A model generated the notes under the pieces. That model made no database searches and was not told where the DNA came from. It saw nothing but the letters and a program-made list of their open reading frames with translations. From Mycobacterium genavense ATCC 51234 (GTDB lineage: Bacteria; Actinomycetota; Actinomycetes; Mycobacteriales; Mycobacteriaceae), in contig NZ_JAGZ01000005.1 of NCBI RefSeq assembly GCF_000526915.1, forward strand, positions 336,201 to 400,200: a stretch of DNA of 64,000 bases, written 5' to 3'. Position 1 is the stretch's first letter. The number at the start of each line of letters is the position of its first letter. The translations under genes and the position numbers were made by a program. Shown piece by piece: positions 41,486 through 51,049 of the stretch.

Positions 41486-42799
41486 TCAGACCGCGGCGCC
41501 GCCTCCGTCGACATGCAGGGTGGAGCCGGTGATGAAGCTGGCTCGCGGGGAGCTGAGGAATAGCACGGCCTCGGCGATCTCGGACGCGAACGCGGTACGG
41601 CCGAGGGGCAGCGACCGCCCCAGCTCCTCGTTGACGTCGCCCCACGCGGCGGCGACTCCGAGCGTGCGGGTGGGACCGGGTGCCACGCTGTTCACCCGCA
41701 CCCCGGCCGCCCCGAACTCGGCGGCCCAGGTGCGGGTGAGCGATTCCAGCGCGGCCTTGGAGGCGCTGTAGCCCGACGCGCCCGGTATCCCCTTGAACGC
41801 GGCCATGGTGGTGACGCTGACGACGCAGCCGCGACCGCGCCGCAACATTCCCGGGATCAGGCCGGCGACCAGGAAATAGGCGCCCCGGACATTGGTGTCG
41901 AAGATCGTCTCGAACACCGTGATGTCCTGATCGACGGTCAACGAGGACGGAAAGCTTCCGGCGTTGTTGACGATGATGTCGACCTCGCCGCACTGCCGCA
42001 CAAGCGAATTCACCGAGTCGGCATCCGCCATGTCGGTCTGCACAAAGCGCGCATTCTGTCCTATGGCGTCGATCGCTTCATCGCCCTTGACCCGGTCGCG
42101 CCCGGCGATGCCCTCGACGGGAACAATCATGCGGTCGTCGAGCACGGCGCCGTAGTACCTGGCGTCGGGGTCGGTGATCACCTGGCGGGAATCGCCGGTT
42201 GCGGCGAAACGGGTCCGGATGAAGTCGTCCATGCCCCGCTTCTCCGGGCCGGCGATATTGATCAGCCCGGCCGGGTCCCCGACCGCCGCGCGGGTGACGG
42301 CCGTGGCCACATCCGCGGCCGCGATGGGCTGGAACGCCCCGTGCGGCGCGCGAACCGTGTCGCCATCGGCCATTGAATCGGCAATGCCCGCAACGAATTC
42401 GAAGAACTGAGTGGCGCGTACGATCGTGTACGGAGTTGCCGATTCCGCGATGAGCTTCTCCTGAGCGATCTTGGTGCGCATGTAGCAACTGGCGGCGACG
42501 CGGTCGGCTCCCACGATCGACAGGGCGACGTGGTGCTGCACTCCGGCGGCACGCTCGGCCTCGAGGAGGTTACGGGTCGAGGTGGTGAAGAATTCCAGCA
42601 CCTCGTCGTCGCCCCAGGACGGCGCATTGGTTACGTCCACCACGGTGTGGACACCGGCGACCGCCCCGAGGCCTTCGCCCGTGATGGTGTTGACCCCCGA
42701 GCTGGGTGAGGCCGCGACGGCCTCGTGTCCGAGCTCGGTGAGCTGCGCGACAACCTGCGATCCGATGAGCCCACTGCCGCCGACGACCAGAACCTTCAT
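41486..42799 (-). CDS. NmrA-type NAD(P)-binding protein fused to a decapitated SDR
   Basis: An open frame of 437 residues. Residues 1-~225 are an NmrA-like atypical SDR (MKVLVVGGSGLIGSQVVAQL, YTIVRATQFFEFVAGIADSM, FQPIAAADVATAVTRAAVG). Then VLDDRMIVPVEG runs straight into GRDRVKGDEAIDAIGQNARF and the remainder of a classical SDR (IIVNNAGSFPSSLTVDQD, SGYSASKAALESLT, ITGSTLHVDGGG). The classical SDR has lost its first 35 or so residues, including the TGxxxGxG nucleotide motif, and the NmrA protein has lost its last ~15. This looks like an in-frame deletion that merged two neighbouring genes, not an evolved two-domain enzyme. The first domain may still fold. ATG 42799 follows GAAAGG. Confidence 0.75.
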   Translation of the reverse strand: MKVLVVGGSGLIGSQVVAQLTELGHEAVAASPSSGVNTITGEGLGAVAGVHTVVDVTNAPSWGDDEVLEFFTTSTRNLLEAERAAGVQHHVALSIVGADRVAASCYMRTKIAQEKLIAESATPYTIVRATQFFEFVAGIADSMADGDTVRAPHGAFQPIAAADVATAVTRAAVGDPAGLINIAGPEKRGMDDFIRTRFAATGDSRQVITDPDARYYGAVLDDRMIVPVEGIAGRDRVKGDEAIDAIGQNARFVQTDMADADSVNSLVRQCGEVDIIVNNAGSFPSSLTVDQDITVFETIFDTNVRGAYFLVAGLIPGMLRRGRGCVVSVTTMAAFKGIPGASGYSASKAALESLTRTWAAEFGAAGVRVNSVAPGPTRTLGVAAAWGDVNEELGRSLPLGRTAFASEIAEAVLFLSSPRASFITGSTLHVDGGGAAV

Positions 42800-42893
42800 G
42801 ATCATGCCTTTCGAGTTTCCCGAAACCACTGGTCTGTTCAGCATGGCCCTCGGCGGGTAGGTCGGAACCCTGGAAAGTCCGTAGTCGTCTCGA

Positions 42894-45704
42894 CTAAGGG
42901 GCCAGGTCGCAACCCCGCAACTGTCTTCGTGAGCGGATCCCGAGCTTGGCGAACACCTTGCGCAGGTGCCATTCGACGGTGTGAGTGCTGATGAACAACT
43001 GCGCTGCGATCTCGGGGTTGGTCAGGCCGTCACCGGCCAACCGCGCGATCTGCGCCTCTTGGGGCGTCAACTCATGACCCGGCGCGGCCGAGCGCTTGCT
43101 GACCTTCTGGCCGGTGACCAGCAGCTCGCGCCGAGCGCGCGGCAAACGCATCGGCACCCATTCGCCCGAACATCTCGTGGGCGGTCTGCAACTGCGCGCG
43201 CGCATCGATGCGGCGGTTACACCGGCGCAGCCACTCCCCGTAGACTAGGTGAGCCCGCGCCAGTTGCACCGCAATACGGGTATGCTGCAATCTGTCGATC
43301 GCCTCTTGGTAGTGCGCTTCGGCGCTCTGGTCGTCGGCCAGCAGCGCCCGCGACCACGCTAAAACTCCTGCAGCCCAATCTGTTTCGGTGACCAGGGCAC
43401 GCTCTTCGAGCTGGCGCAGCGCCGCTCGCCCACCGTCGGGTGCGCCGCCTCTGGCGGCGGCTTCGACGAGTTCGATCAGGCAGAAACCAAACACGCCGAG
43501 ATCCTCGTGTTCGCAACATCGCCGGGCCGCGGCCAACGCTTCGTCGTAGCGGCCCAGGCCGTTGTAGAGCAAGGCTTTGGTGTAGTTGGCCAGACCGACG
43601 ATGCGCCCTTCGCCTCTGGACACGGCGCCTTCCGTCGCGGCATCGATGAATTTCAGTGCGTCCGCTTCGGCGCCACGCTAGGCGGCGAGCAGCAACGTCT
43701 GGTACTTCAACGGGGCATAGCCGGTGGCGGCGGCGATCGCGCCGGCCTCCTCGACCAGTGCCGTGGCCGACGCGAGTTCACCGGCCTGCACATGCACGCC
43801 GGTGCGGTAGACCAGGGCATGCGGCAGCACCGCCAGCGCGCCGGCGTCGCGGGCCAATCGCACCGCGTCGGTAGCCAGGTGATGCCAAAGGTCGTCGTCC
43901 CACACCTCGTGGGTCGCCGATTCCTGCACGAGCGGGAAGGCCAACCAGAACCACCGCATCACGTCGTCGTCGCCGCGCGCGGCCGCGGCGCGGACCAGGT
44001 GCAGCGCTTCACGCAGCGTCGGCACTTTCGCGGCGTGGCCCGCGGTGATCCAGCTGGCGATGCCGTCCAGCAGCAGATCGACCGGGCGGGTGGGTTGCGG
44101 TCCCGTCGACGCCGCGCGGGCAGCCCGCGCCGTCGTCTGGAGGCCGCCGGTCGGGCATAGTCGGCCGCCGAACAGCGCTGCTCCCAACGCTTCCAGATAG
44201 GTCTCGCGGGCCAGCGCGTCGTCCAGTGTCTCCAGCCCGCGGGCGGCATCGAGCAGGCCGGCGGCGGCATCGGAGACGGTGGGCGCGTCCGAGGCGCCCG
44301 AGCGGCTGCGAGCGAAGGTGATCTGGGCGCGCAACCGCACGGCGCGGGCCCGCTGCAGCTGATCCAGCGTCGCCGACTCGGCGATGGCCAGCAGCTCGTC
44401 GGCGGCGTCGAACGCGGCCACGTCGCGTTTGGCCTGCGCCGCGGCCAGCGCACGGGTTCCGCGGCGCGCCGGGTCGGCGGTCAACTGCGTGGCCCGCTCC
44501 AAGAATGCCGCCGCCGCGGCCACGCCCCCTCTGGCCTGCGCATGTCGGCCGAGCGTTCGAGTGCGGCGGCGACCTCCTCGTCGGGACCGGGCGCGGCGAT
44601 CGTCAGGTGCCATGCGCGCCGGTCCGGGTCGGTGTCGGAATCGGTGGCCTCGGCCAGCGCCTGATACACCCGGCGTCGTTCCATCAGGTCCGCTGAGCGG
44701 TATGCCGCCGACCGCACCAGCGGGTGGCGGAACCGCACCCGGGTCCCGACGTCGATCAGACCCACCGCCTCGGCTCGCGCCACCGCGTCCGGCGGCAGCC
44801 CCAACCGATGGGCCGCGCGGGTAAGTAATGCGGCGTCGCCGACCGGTTCTGCCGCGGCGGTGAGCAACAGCTGCTGGGTCTGATCCGGCAGCGACCGGAT
44901 GCGGCGAAGAAACGTCTGTTCGAGCTGCCCGGCCAGCGGTCGCACGTCGGGCCGTTCGAAGCCGCCCGCCAGTTCCGCGGCCGTCAGCCCCCGGGGGAGT
45001 TCGACCAGGGCCAGCGGGTTCCCCCGCGTTTCGGCGACGATGCGGTCGCGCACCTGGTCGTCCAGCCCGCCCAGGATGACCGAATCCAACAGTGCGCGCG
45101 CATCGGCCGGATTAAGCCCGCGGACCGTCAGTTCCGGCAGCCCGGCGAACTCGTCCTCGAACCCGTCGCGCATCACGAAAATCAGCGCGACGGGCTCGGC
45201 GATCAGGCGGCGCGCGACGAAGGCCAACGTCTGAGCCGAGATGCGATCGACCCACTGGGTGTCGTCGACGAGCAAGAGCAGCGGCCGGCTCTCGGCGGCC
45301 GCGGCGATGAGGTTCAGCACCGCCAATCCGACCAGGAATCGATCCGGCGCCGGTCCGTGCCTGCGGCCGAAGGCGATGTCCAGTGCCTCCCGTTGCGGCT
45401 CGGGCAAGCGGTCGATGTGGTCGAGCAGGGGAGCGCAAAGTTGTTGCAAGCCAGCGAATGCGAGCTCCATCTCCGACTCGACATCGGCCACGCGCGCGGC
45501 GCGGAAGCCCGCTGCACGCTCGGCGACGAAATCAAGCAGCGCGGTCTTGCCGATGCCGGCTTCGCCGCGCAGCACCAGCACCTGGCTGCGGCCCGAGCGG
45601 GCCGCGGACGTCAACTGTTCGAGGGTGCCGCATTCCGCGCGCCGCCCCCGCAGGGACAGCGCCCGATGATTGGTCACGCACGCCGCCGGATCAGAAGGAT
45701 TCAC
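42894..45704 (-). pseudogene. Large ATP-binding LuxR family regulator (LAL type), broken
   Basis: The intact protein would be about 930 residues: an N-terminal AAA ATPase (LRGEAGIGKTALLDFVAERA Walker A, LLLLVDDTQWVD Walker B), a long TPR-like helical region, and a C-terminal LuxR helix-turn-helix ([40 protein letters not shown]). Lesions are a frameshift near 44550, a TAG at 43678-43680 where a Trp is usual in this family (LLLAA-stop-RGAEAD), and a frameshift near 43137. The output domain is therefore detached from the ATPase. GTG 45704 is used as start. Such regulators often control neighbouring catabolic or oxidoreductase genes. Confidence 0.82.
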
Positions 45705-45712
45705 GTCTGACC

Positions 45713-46609
45713 CTACTGGGGCGCTTGTCGATACGCCGTCAGCGTCGGCGGGGACCCTCGTCGGTGCTGGCGACCGAATAGCCAGGCCGCGGTGGAGATG
45801 ATCGTCGGGACGAGCAGCGACAGCGCCAAGACGAACACCACGAACGCGGCGTTGGGAGTGGTCAGCCAGCCGACCGGAAAGCGCGCCAGGCTGACAGCGA
45901 GCCAGGACGCGGCGACGGCCAGAAACAGCGTCCCCACGGTGGCGACCTTGATCGACCGCAGCGCTAACTGGGTCGGCTCGGCGGTGTTGGCCAGCGAGCG
46001 GTTGAGATTTTTCGTGCGGCTGTAGACGACCACGAAGTCGAGCACGATGACCAGCGCGCTGAACGTCACGATCGCCCCCGTCTGCCACAGCGCGGGCCGA
46101 TGGCCGAGCACGAAATGCAGGTAGTCGATGTTCGTCTCCCTCATGATCAAGGTCGTCGCCATCGCGGCCCCGAAGGTCAGCCACCCGCCGAGATCGGCCA
46201 GGAAGCAATAGGCGCGGATGTCGGCGGGATCGTCCTTGGGCACCTTGTTCACCACGTGGCTGGCCAGCATCCAGCCCAGCCCGGCGAACAGCCCGGTGGT
46301 GCCCGCCGCCAGCATGCCGGTCGCCAGGTCGCCCTGGGTCCAGGCGATCGCGCAGATGCCCTGGCGGTCCCCGCTGTCGGGCGGATGTGTGCCGCTGATG
46401 AGGCTGAACAGAAAGCTGTCCAGCATCAGGATCAGCACCGCCGCCGCGAACAGCGCCAAGGTGTGCACGCCCTCGCGGGTGCTGCGGTCGAACAGCAAAG
46501 CGATTGCGGTGATCAGGAATCCGCCGAGGACACCGGCGAGTTGTGAGGTCGACGGCGCCGACGCGATCATGCTCCATTGATCGGACGTGCAGAAGGTATC
46601 GGGATTCAT
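45713..46609 (-). CDS. Integral membrane protein, about seven helices
   Basis: A 298-residue hydrophobic protein with about seven membrane segments (for example LAGVLGGFLITAIALLF, LFAAAVLILMLDSFLFSLI, MLAAGTTGLFAGLGWMLA, GAIVTFSALVIVLDFVVVY, VATVGTLFLAVAASWLAV, FVVFVLALSLLVPTIIST). I recognise no family motif. It is upstream of the LuxR regulator on the same strand, 8 bases apart, so they may be co-transcribed. ATG 46609 is used; another in-frame start at 46633 is possible. Intact. Function unknown. Confidence 0.75.
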   Translation of the reverse strand: MNPDTFCTSDQWSMIASAPSTSQLAGVLGGFLITAIALLFDRSTREGVHTLALFAAAVLILMLDSFLFSLISGTHPPDSGDRQGICAIAWTQGDLATGMLAAGTTGLFAGLGWMLASHVVNKVPKDDPADIRAYCFLADLGGWLTFGAAMATTLIMRETNIDYLHFVLGHRPALWQTGAIVTFSALVIVLDFVVVYSRTKNLNRSLANTAEPTQLALRSIKVATVGTLFLAVAASWLAVSLARFPVGWLTTPNAAFVVFVLALSLLVPTIISTAAWLFGRQHRRGSPPTLTAYRQAPQ

Positions 46610-46698
46610 CGACGCCGCCCAGTCATGCGCCAAACTTTAACCAGCACGGGGGCCGACGACGTCGAAAGTTTGCTGTTGGCAGGGCAAGGACCCCAGGC

Positions 46699-46720
46699 TT
46701 AAATCAACTGCTTGACTTAA
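46699..46720. promoter_or_regulatory. TetR-type operator, copy 1 (upstream of the SDR)
   Basis: Arms TTAAATCAA and TTGACTTAA with a 4-base centre (CTGC); the arms match as an inverted repeat except for one position. It lies about 27 bases before the SDR start at 46748. The same arms recur before the TetR gene at 47626-47647. Confidence 0.75.
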
Positions 46721-46747
46721 AGCGTCGCGCGCCGATTAACTCTCGGT

Positions 46748-47581
46748 GTGGTTAACGAATTGGATGGCAAGGTCGCCATCGTCACCGGCGGAGCGTCGGG
46801 TATCGGCCGCGGCATCGTGGAACGGTTTTTGGCCGAGGGTGCCCGGGTCGTCATCGCCGACGTCGAGACCGAAATGGGCGAACACCTGGCCGCCACACTG
46901 GGCGACGACGCGCAGTTTCACCAGACCGACGTCTCCGATCCCGAATAGGTGACGGCACTGGTCGCGACCACCGTCGAGAAATTCGGTGGCCTGCACGTCA
47001 TGGTCAACAATGCCGCGGTGTCCAGCCCGTTGCGCCGATTGCTCGACGACGACCTGGGCGACTTCCACCGGATCATGGGGGTCAACGTGCTGGGCGTGAT
47101 GGCCGGAACCCGAGACGCCGCCCGCCACATGGCCGAAAGCGGTGGCGGCTCGATCATCAACCTCACCGCCATCGGCGGGATCCAGGCCGGCGGCGGGGTG
47201 ATGATCTACCGGGCATCGAAAGCGGCGGTCATCCAGTTCACCAAGTCCGCGGCAATCGAGTTGGCGCGCTACGAGATTCGGGTCAACGCGATCGCCCCGG
47301 GCAGCATCCCCACCCCGATCCTGGGCAAGTCGGCCGCCGGGATGGACCCGGAGTAGCTGGCGGCGTTCGAGGCGCGGATTCGGCAGGGGATGCGCGACGA
47401 CCGGCCGCTCAAGCCCGAGGGCACGACCGACGACGTTGCCCAGGCGGCGCTGTATTTCGCCGGGGACCGCTCGCTGTATTTCGCCGGGGACCGCTCGCTG
47501 TATGTCACCGGAACCGTGCTGCCGGTGGACGGCGGGACATCGGCCGGCAAGATGATGCCGCCCAAGAAGCGCGAGAGATGA
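46748..47581 (+). pseudogene. Short-chain dehydrogenase, two nonsense codons and an internal duplication
   Basis: Classical SDR sequence: KVAIVTGGASGIGRGIVERF at the N-terminus, VMVNNAAVSSPLRRLLDDDL, the Tyr-Lys pair in MIYRASKAAVIQFTKSA, and the C-terminal VTGTVLPVDGGTSAGK. In-frame TAG codons at 46946 (DPE-stop-VTAL, probably a former Gln/Glu codon) and 47354 (MDPE-stop-LAAF) cut it. A 24-base perfect tandem duplication (47451-47498) adds eight residues (YFAGDRSL twice) without shifting the frame. The gene belongs to the TetR/ferredoxin/P450 set. Confidence 0.85.
47451..47498 (+). repeat. 24-bp perfect tandem duplication inside the SDR pseudogene
   Basis: Two identical 24-base copies (47451-47474 and 47475-47498), each starting TGTATTTCGCC. 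The duplicate is in frame. Confidence 0.85.
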
Positions 47582-47625
47582 CATCCCGGCTCGAGCGCAC
47601 CGGCGTGGCGCAGGCCCGCATGCAT

Positions 47626-47647
47626 TTAAATCAAGCGCTTGACTTAA
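47626..47647. promoter_or_regulatory. TetR-type operator, copy 2 (upstream of tetR)
   Basis: Arms TTAAATCAA and TTGACTTAA around GCGC; the dyad extends one more base pair on each side (47625-47648). It lies 27 bases before the TetR start. Its near identity to copy 1 at 46699-46720 suggests one TetR repressor controls its own operon and the SDR. Confidence 0.78.
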
Positions 47648-47674
47648 AGCGGCCCATCGAGGTTGACTGAGCCA

Positions 47675-48340
47675 ATGACCACGGCAGGCAGGGCCGTTCG
47701 CACCGAACGGGCCAGCTCCACCCAGGAGGTGATCCTGGTGGCGGCCGAGCGGCTCTATGCCGAGCACGGCATGTTCGCGGTATCGAACAGGCAAGTCAGC
47801 GAGGCCGCGGGACAGGGCAACAACGCCGCGGTGGGCTACCACTTCGGCACCAAGGCCGACCTGGTGCGCGCCATCGAGGAGAAGCACCGCGGACCCGTCG
47901 AGCAGCTGCGCGAGCGGATGGTCGCCGACCTCCTGGCGTCGGGCGAGTCGGGCGAATTACGCGCCTGGGTGGCGTGCCTGGTGCGCCCCCTCACCGATCA
48001 CCTCGAGGAGCTCGGCAACCCGACCTGGTACGCGCGCTTCGCCGCGCAGGCCATGACCGATCCGGCCTACTACAACATCGTCGTCAAAGGCGCGCTCAGC
48101 TCGCCGTCGCTGGTCGAAGTGGTCGACGGCGTCAACCGCTGCCTGCCGAACCTTCCGGCCGATGTCCACTTCGAACGCAACATCATGGCCCGAAACCTGT
48201 TGATGCACACCTGCGCCGACCGCGAACGTACGCTCGCTGCGGGTGCTGCGCTGGCCCAGCCCTCCTGGCGCGCAGCCGCATTCGGTCTCATCGACGCGAT
48301 CGTGGGCCTGTGGCTGGCGCCGGTCACTCCCTACGAATGA
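47675..48340 (+). CDS. TetR family transcriptional regulator
   Basis: A 221-residue TetR repressor. Its helix-turn-helix is near residues 15-60 (AERLYAEHGMFAVSNRQVSE, NNAAVGYHFGTKADLVRAIE). The C-terminal domain should bind a small hydrophobic ligand. ATG 47675 is preferred to the in-frame TTG 47663. It is followed at 11 bases by ferredoxin and P450 genes, so these three likely form one operon under the operator at 47626-47647. Intact. Confidence 0.88.
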   Translation: MTTAGRAVRTERASSTQEVILVAAERLYAEHGMFAVSNRQVSEAAGQGNNAAVGYHFGTKADLVRAIEEKHRGPVEQLRERMVADLLASGESGELRAWVACLVRPLTDHLEELGNPTWYARFAAQAMTDPAYYNIVVKGALSSPSLVEVVDGVNRCLPNLPADVHFERNIMARNLLMHTCADRERTLAAGAALAQPSWRAAAFGLIDAIVGLWLAPVTPYE

Positions 48341-48351
48341 AGAGCAAGCTC

Positions 48352-48546
48352 ATGAAAGTGACTGTCGACCAGAACATTTGCGCATCGTCGGGCAACTGCG
48401 TGATGAACGCACCCGAAGTGTTCGATCAGCGGGACGAAGACGGTGTCGTCATCCTGCTCAACGAGCACCCGTCCGCCGAGCAGAGCGACGGCGCCCGGCA
48501 GGCGGCCGCTGCGTGCCCGGCCCAGGCAATCCACATCGAGGACTGA
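48352..48546 (+). CDS. 3Fe-4S ferredoxin for the adjacent P450
   Basis: A 64-residue ferredoxin with the 3Fe-4S pattern: CASSGNC (C-x5-C) near residue 10 and CP near the end (AAACPAQAIHIED). These short ferredoxins deliver electrons to cytochrome P450s in actinobacteria. ATG 48352 is used; ATG 48337, which overlaps the tetR stop, is an in-frame alternative. It ends 1 base before the P450 ATG, so the pair is coupled. Intact, although its partner is broken. Confidence 0.9.
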   Translation: MKVTVDQNICASSGNCVMNAPEVFDQRDEDGVVILLNEHPSAEQSDGARQAAAACPAQAIHIED

Positions 48547-48547
48547 C

Positions 48548-49809
48548 ATGTCAGACGCACTGACGAGTGTTTCGGCCGACGCCGAGATTCCCGACTACCC
48601 GATGGCCCGCAACCAGGGCTGCCCGTTCGCTCCGCCCCCGGACGTGATGGCCCTGGCCGAAGAGCGGCCGCTGTCGCGGGTCCGGATCTGGGATGGCAGC
48701 ACCCCGTGGCTCATCACCGGTTACGAGCAGGTGCGCGAACTGTTCGCCGACTCCCGGGTCAGCGTCGACGACCGGGTGCTCGGCTTCCCGCACTGGAACG
48801 AAGGCATGCTGTCGACCGTGCACAAGCGGCCCCGGTCGGTGTTCACCTCCGACGGCGAGGAGCACACCCGGTATCGGCGGATGTTGTCCAAGCCGTTCAC
48901 CTTCCGGCGGGTGGAAGGGTTGCGACCGACGATCCAGCAGATCACCGACGACCACATCGACACCATGCTGGCCGGCCCGCATCCCGCGGATATCGTTGCC
49001 GCCATTGCGCTTCCGGTGCCGTCGCTGGTGATCAGTCAGATGCTCGGCGTGCCCTACGAGGACGCCGAGATGTTCCAGGAGCACGCCTCGATGGGGCGGG
49101 CGCCGTATGCCACCGGCGCCGACACCGCCAAGGGCGCGATGAGCCTGCACAAGTACCTGGCCCAGCTGGTCGAAACTACCTGGCCCAGCTGGTCGAAACC
49201 AAAATGGAGATCCCCGCTGAGGACGCGATCTCCGATCTGGCTGAACGCATCAAGGCCGGCGAGCTCAGCGTCAAAGAGGCAGCGCAGCTGGGCACCGGAT
49301 TGCTGATCGCCGGGCACGAGACGACGGCGAACATGATCGGCCTCGGAGTGCTTGCGCTGCTTGAGAATCCGGATCAGTTGGCCGTGATCCGCGACGCCGA
49401 AGACCCGAAGGTCCTGGCCAGTGCGGTGGAGGAACTGCTGCGCTACTTGAGCATCATCCAGAATGGTCAGCGCCGCGTCGCCGTCGACGACATCCAGATC
49501 GCCGGCGAGACGATCCGCGCCGGCGAAGGCATCATCATCGACCTGGCTCCGGCGAACTGGGATGCCAAGGTCTTCCCCGAGCCCGACCGGCTCTACGTGC
49601 ACCGCGCCGGGGCCGACCGCAACGTCGCCTTCGGTTACGGCCGCCATCAGTGCGTGGGTCAGCAACTCGCGCGGGCGGAACTGCAGATCGTGTTCCAGAC
49701 GCTCTTCCGGCGCATCCCGACCATGAAACTGGCCGTGCCGTTGGCCGAGATCCCGTTCAAACACGACCGGCTGGCCTACGGCGTCTACGAACTCCAGGTT
49801 ATCTGGTAA
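48548..49809 (+). pseudogene. Cytochrome P450 disrupted by a 23-bp tandem duplication
   Basis: A CYP105-like bacterial P450. The first frame covers the N-terminus to SLHKYLAQLVET (with the C-helix FTSDGEEHTRYRRMLSKPFT). A perfect 23-base tandem duplication at 49154-49199 shifts the frame. The second frame continues with KMEIPAEDAISDLAERI, the I-helix oxygen-activation motif LLIAGHETTAN, the ExxR motif in AVEELLRYL and the haem loop FGYGRHQCVGQ. Removing one copy of the repeat restores one uninterrupted protein of about 412 residues, so the lesion is a single event. Family assignment below CYP level is not possible here. Confidence 0.9.
49154..49199 (+). repeat. 23-bp perfect tandem duplication in the P450 gene
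   Basis: Two identical copies of a 23-base unit (49154-49176 and 49177-49199) starting TACCTGGCCCAGC. Since 23 is not a multiple of three, the duplication shifts the P450 frame. Confidence 0.92.
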
Positions 49810-49873
49810 ACGAAATCCATTGAGCAGCAGCCCAGATGATCACGTTTTTGCAGATCCGATTGGAGGGTCAATA

Positions 49874-51049
49874 ATGTCAACGACGACAACCACCGCCTCG
49901 CTCTACCCGCCCGGAGGATACGGTGCTCCCAAGGATCGGCGCGGCCACGCCGTGGGCAGCGACGTGGGTCTGCCCGAGGGGACCGTGGTCTTCTCGGCCG
50001 ACAACCACATTTCGCTGGCCGACGACATCTTCTTCGACCGCTTCCCGGATGACCTGAAGGACAAGGCGCCCCGGATCTGGTACGAGGACGGCGCCTACCA
50101 AGTGGGACGCAAGGGACAGTCGTTCCTGCCGGGCGACTTCAGCGCCGTGCTGATGCAGTACGACGACCTGCCCGGCGCAGCGAGCACCAACATCGAGGCT
50201 CGGATCGAGGAGCTGCGTCAAGACGGTGTCGAGAAGGAGCTGGCTTTCCCCAACGCTATCTTGGCGCTGTTCCACTACCCGGACAAGAAGCTTCGCGAAC
50301 TGGCGTTCCGGATCTACAACGAGTACATCGCCGAGCTCCAAGAGCGCTCCAACGGCCACTTCTACGGCGCGGGCCTGATCAACTGGTGGGAACCCGAAGG
50401 TGCCAAGCGGACGCTGGCCGAACTGAAGTCGTTGGGCCTCAAGACTTTCCTGCTGCCGCTGAACCCGGGCAAGGACGACGACGGTAACGTGATCGACTAC
50501 GGCAGCACCGCGATGAAGCCGGTCTGGGAGGAGAGCGAGGCCGCCAGCCTGCCGGTGACCCACCACATCGGCGAGACCCCGCCGAAAACCCCCTGCGAGT
50601 TCAACAGCGTGGTGGTCGGCATGATGATCAACGTCGACGGCTTCCGCGAACAGTTCGCCAAGTACCTGTTCACCGGGATTCTCGACGACCATCCCGGCCT
50701 GCGCATCGGCTGGTTCGAAGGTGGGATCGCCTGGGTGCCTTGGGCTTTGCAGGATGCCGAGCACCTGGTCGCGTCCTACCAGCACATGTTCAACCGACAG
50801 CCGCAGCACGATGTGCGCTACTACTGGGACACCCACATGAGCGCGTCGTTCATGGTCGACCCGCTGGGCCTGCAGCTGATCGACCAGATCGCCGTGGACA
50901 AGGTGATGTGGTCCAGCGACTGCCCGCACAACGAAAGCACCTACGGGTATTCCGAAAAATCGCTGAAATCCGTTGTGGACGCGGTCGGTCCGGCCAACGC
51001 GAAGAAGATCGTCAGCGACAACATCACGAAGTTCTTGGGTCTACAGTGA
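49874..51049 (+). CDS. Amidohydrolase family 2 protein
   Basis: A 391-residue TIM-barrel amidohydrolase of the ACMSD/gamma-resorcylate decarboxylase-like group. The N-terminal metal motif is altered (FSADNHISLADD where D/HxH is usual). Later ligands are visible: LPVTHHIGETPP, and the acid WSSDCPHNESTYGYSE near the C-terminus. Mycobacterial relatives act on meta-cleavage products or as decarboxylases; the substrate here is unknown. ATG 49874 follows GGAGGGTC. Its stop overlaps the next start by 4 bases. Intact. Confidence 0.82.
   Translation: MSTTTTTASLYPPGGYGAPKDRRGHAVGSDVGLPEGTVVFSADNHISLADDIFFDRFPDDLKDKAPRIWYEDGAYQVGRKGQSFLPGDFSAVLMQYDDLPGAASTNIEARIEELRQDGVEKELAFPNAILALFHYPDKKLRELAFRIYNEYIAELQERSNGHFYGAGLINWWEPEGAKRTLAELKSLGLKTFLLPLNPGKDDDGNVIDYGSTAMKPVWEESEAASLPVTHHIGETPPKTPCEFNSVVVGMMINVDGFREQFAKYLFTGILDDHPGLRIGWFEGGIAWVPWALQDAEHLVASYQHMFNRQPQHDVRYYWDTHMSASFMVDPLGLQLIDQIAVDKVMWSSDCPHNESTYGYSEKSLKSVVDAVGPANAKKIVSDNITKFLGLQ

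Noticed and set aside
46631..46672. CAAACTTT and AAAGTTTG inverted arms 26 bases apart, as a RamB or other operator
   Set aside because: The arms are short and far apart, and match the RamB consensus only in part; chance is likely in an AT-richer spacer.
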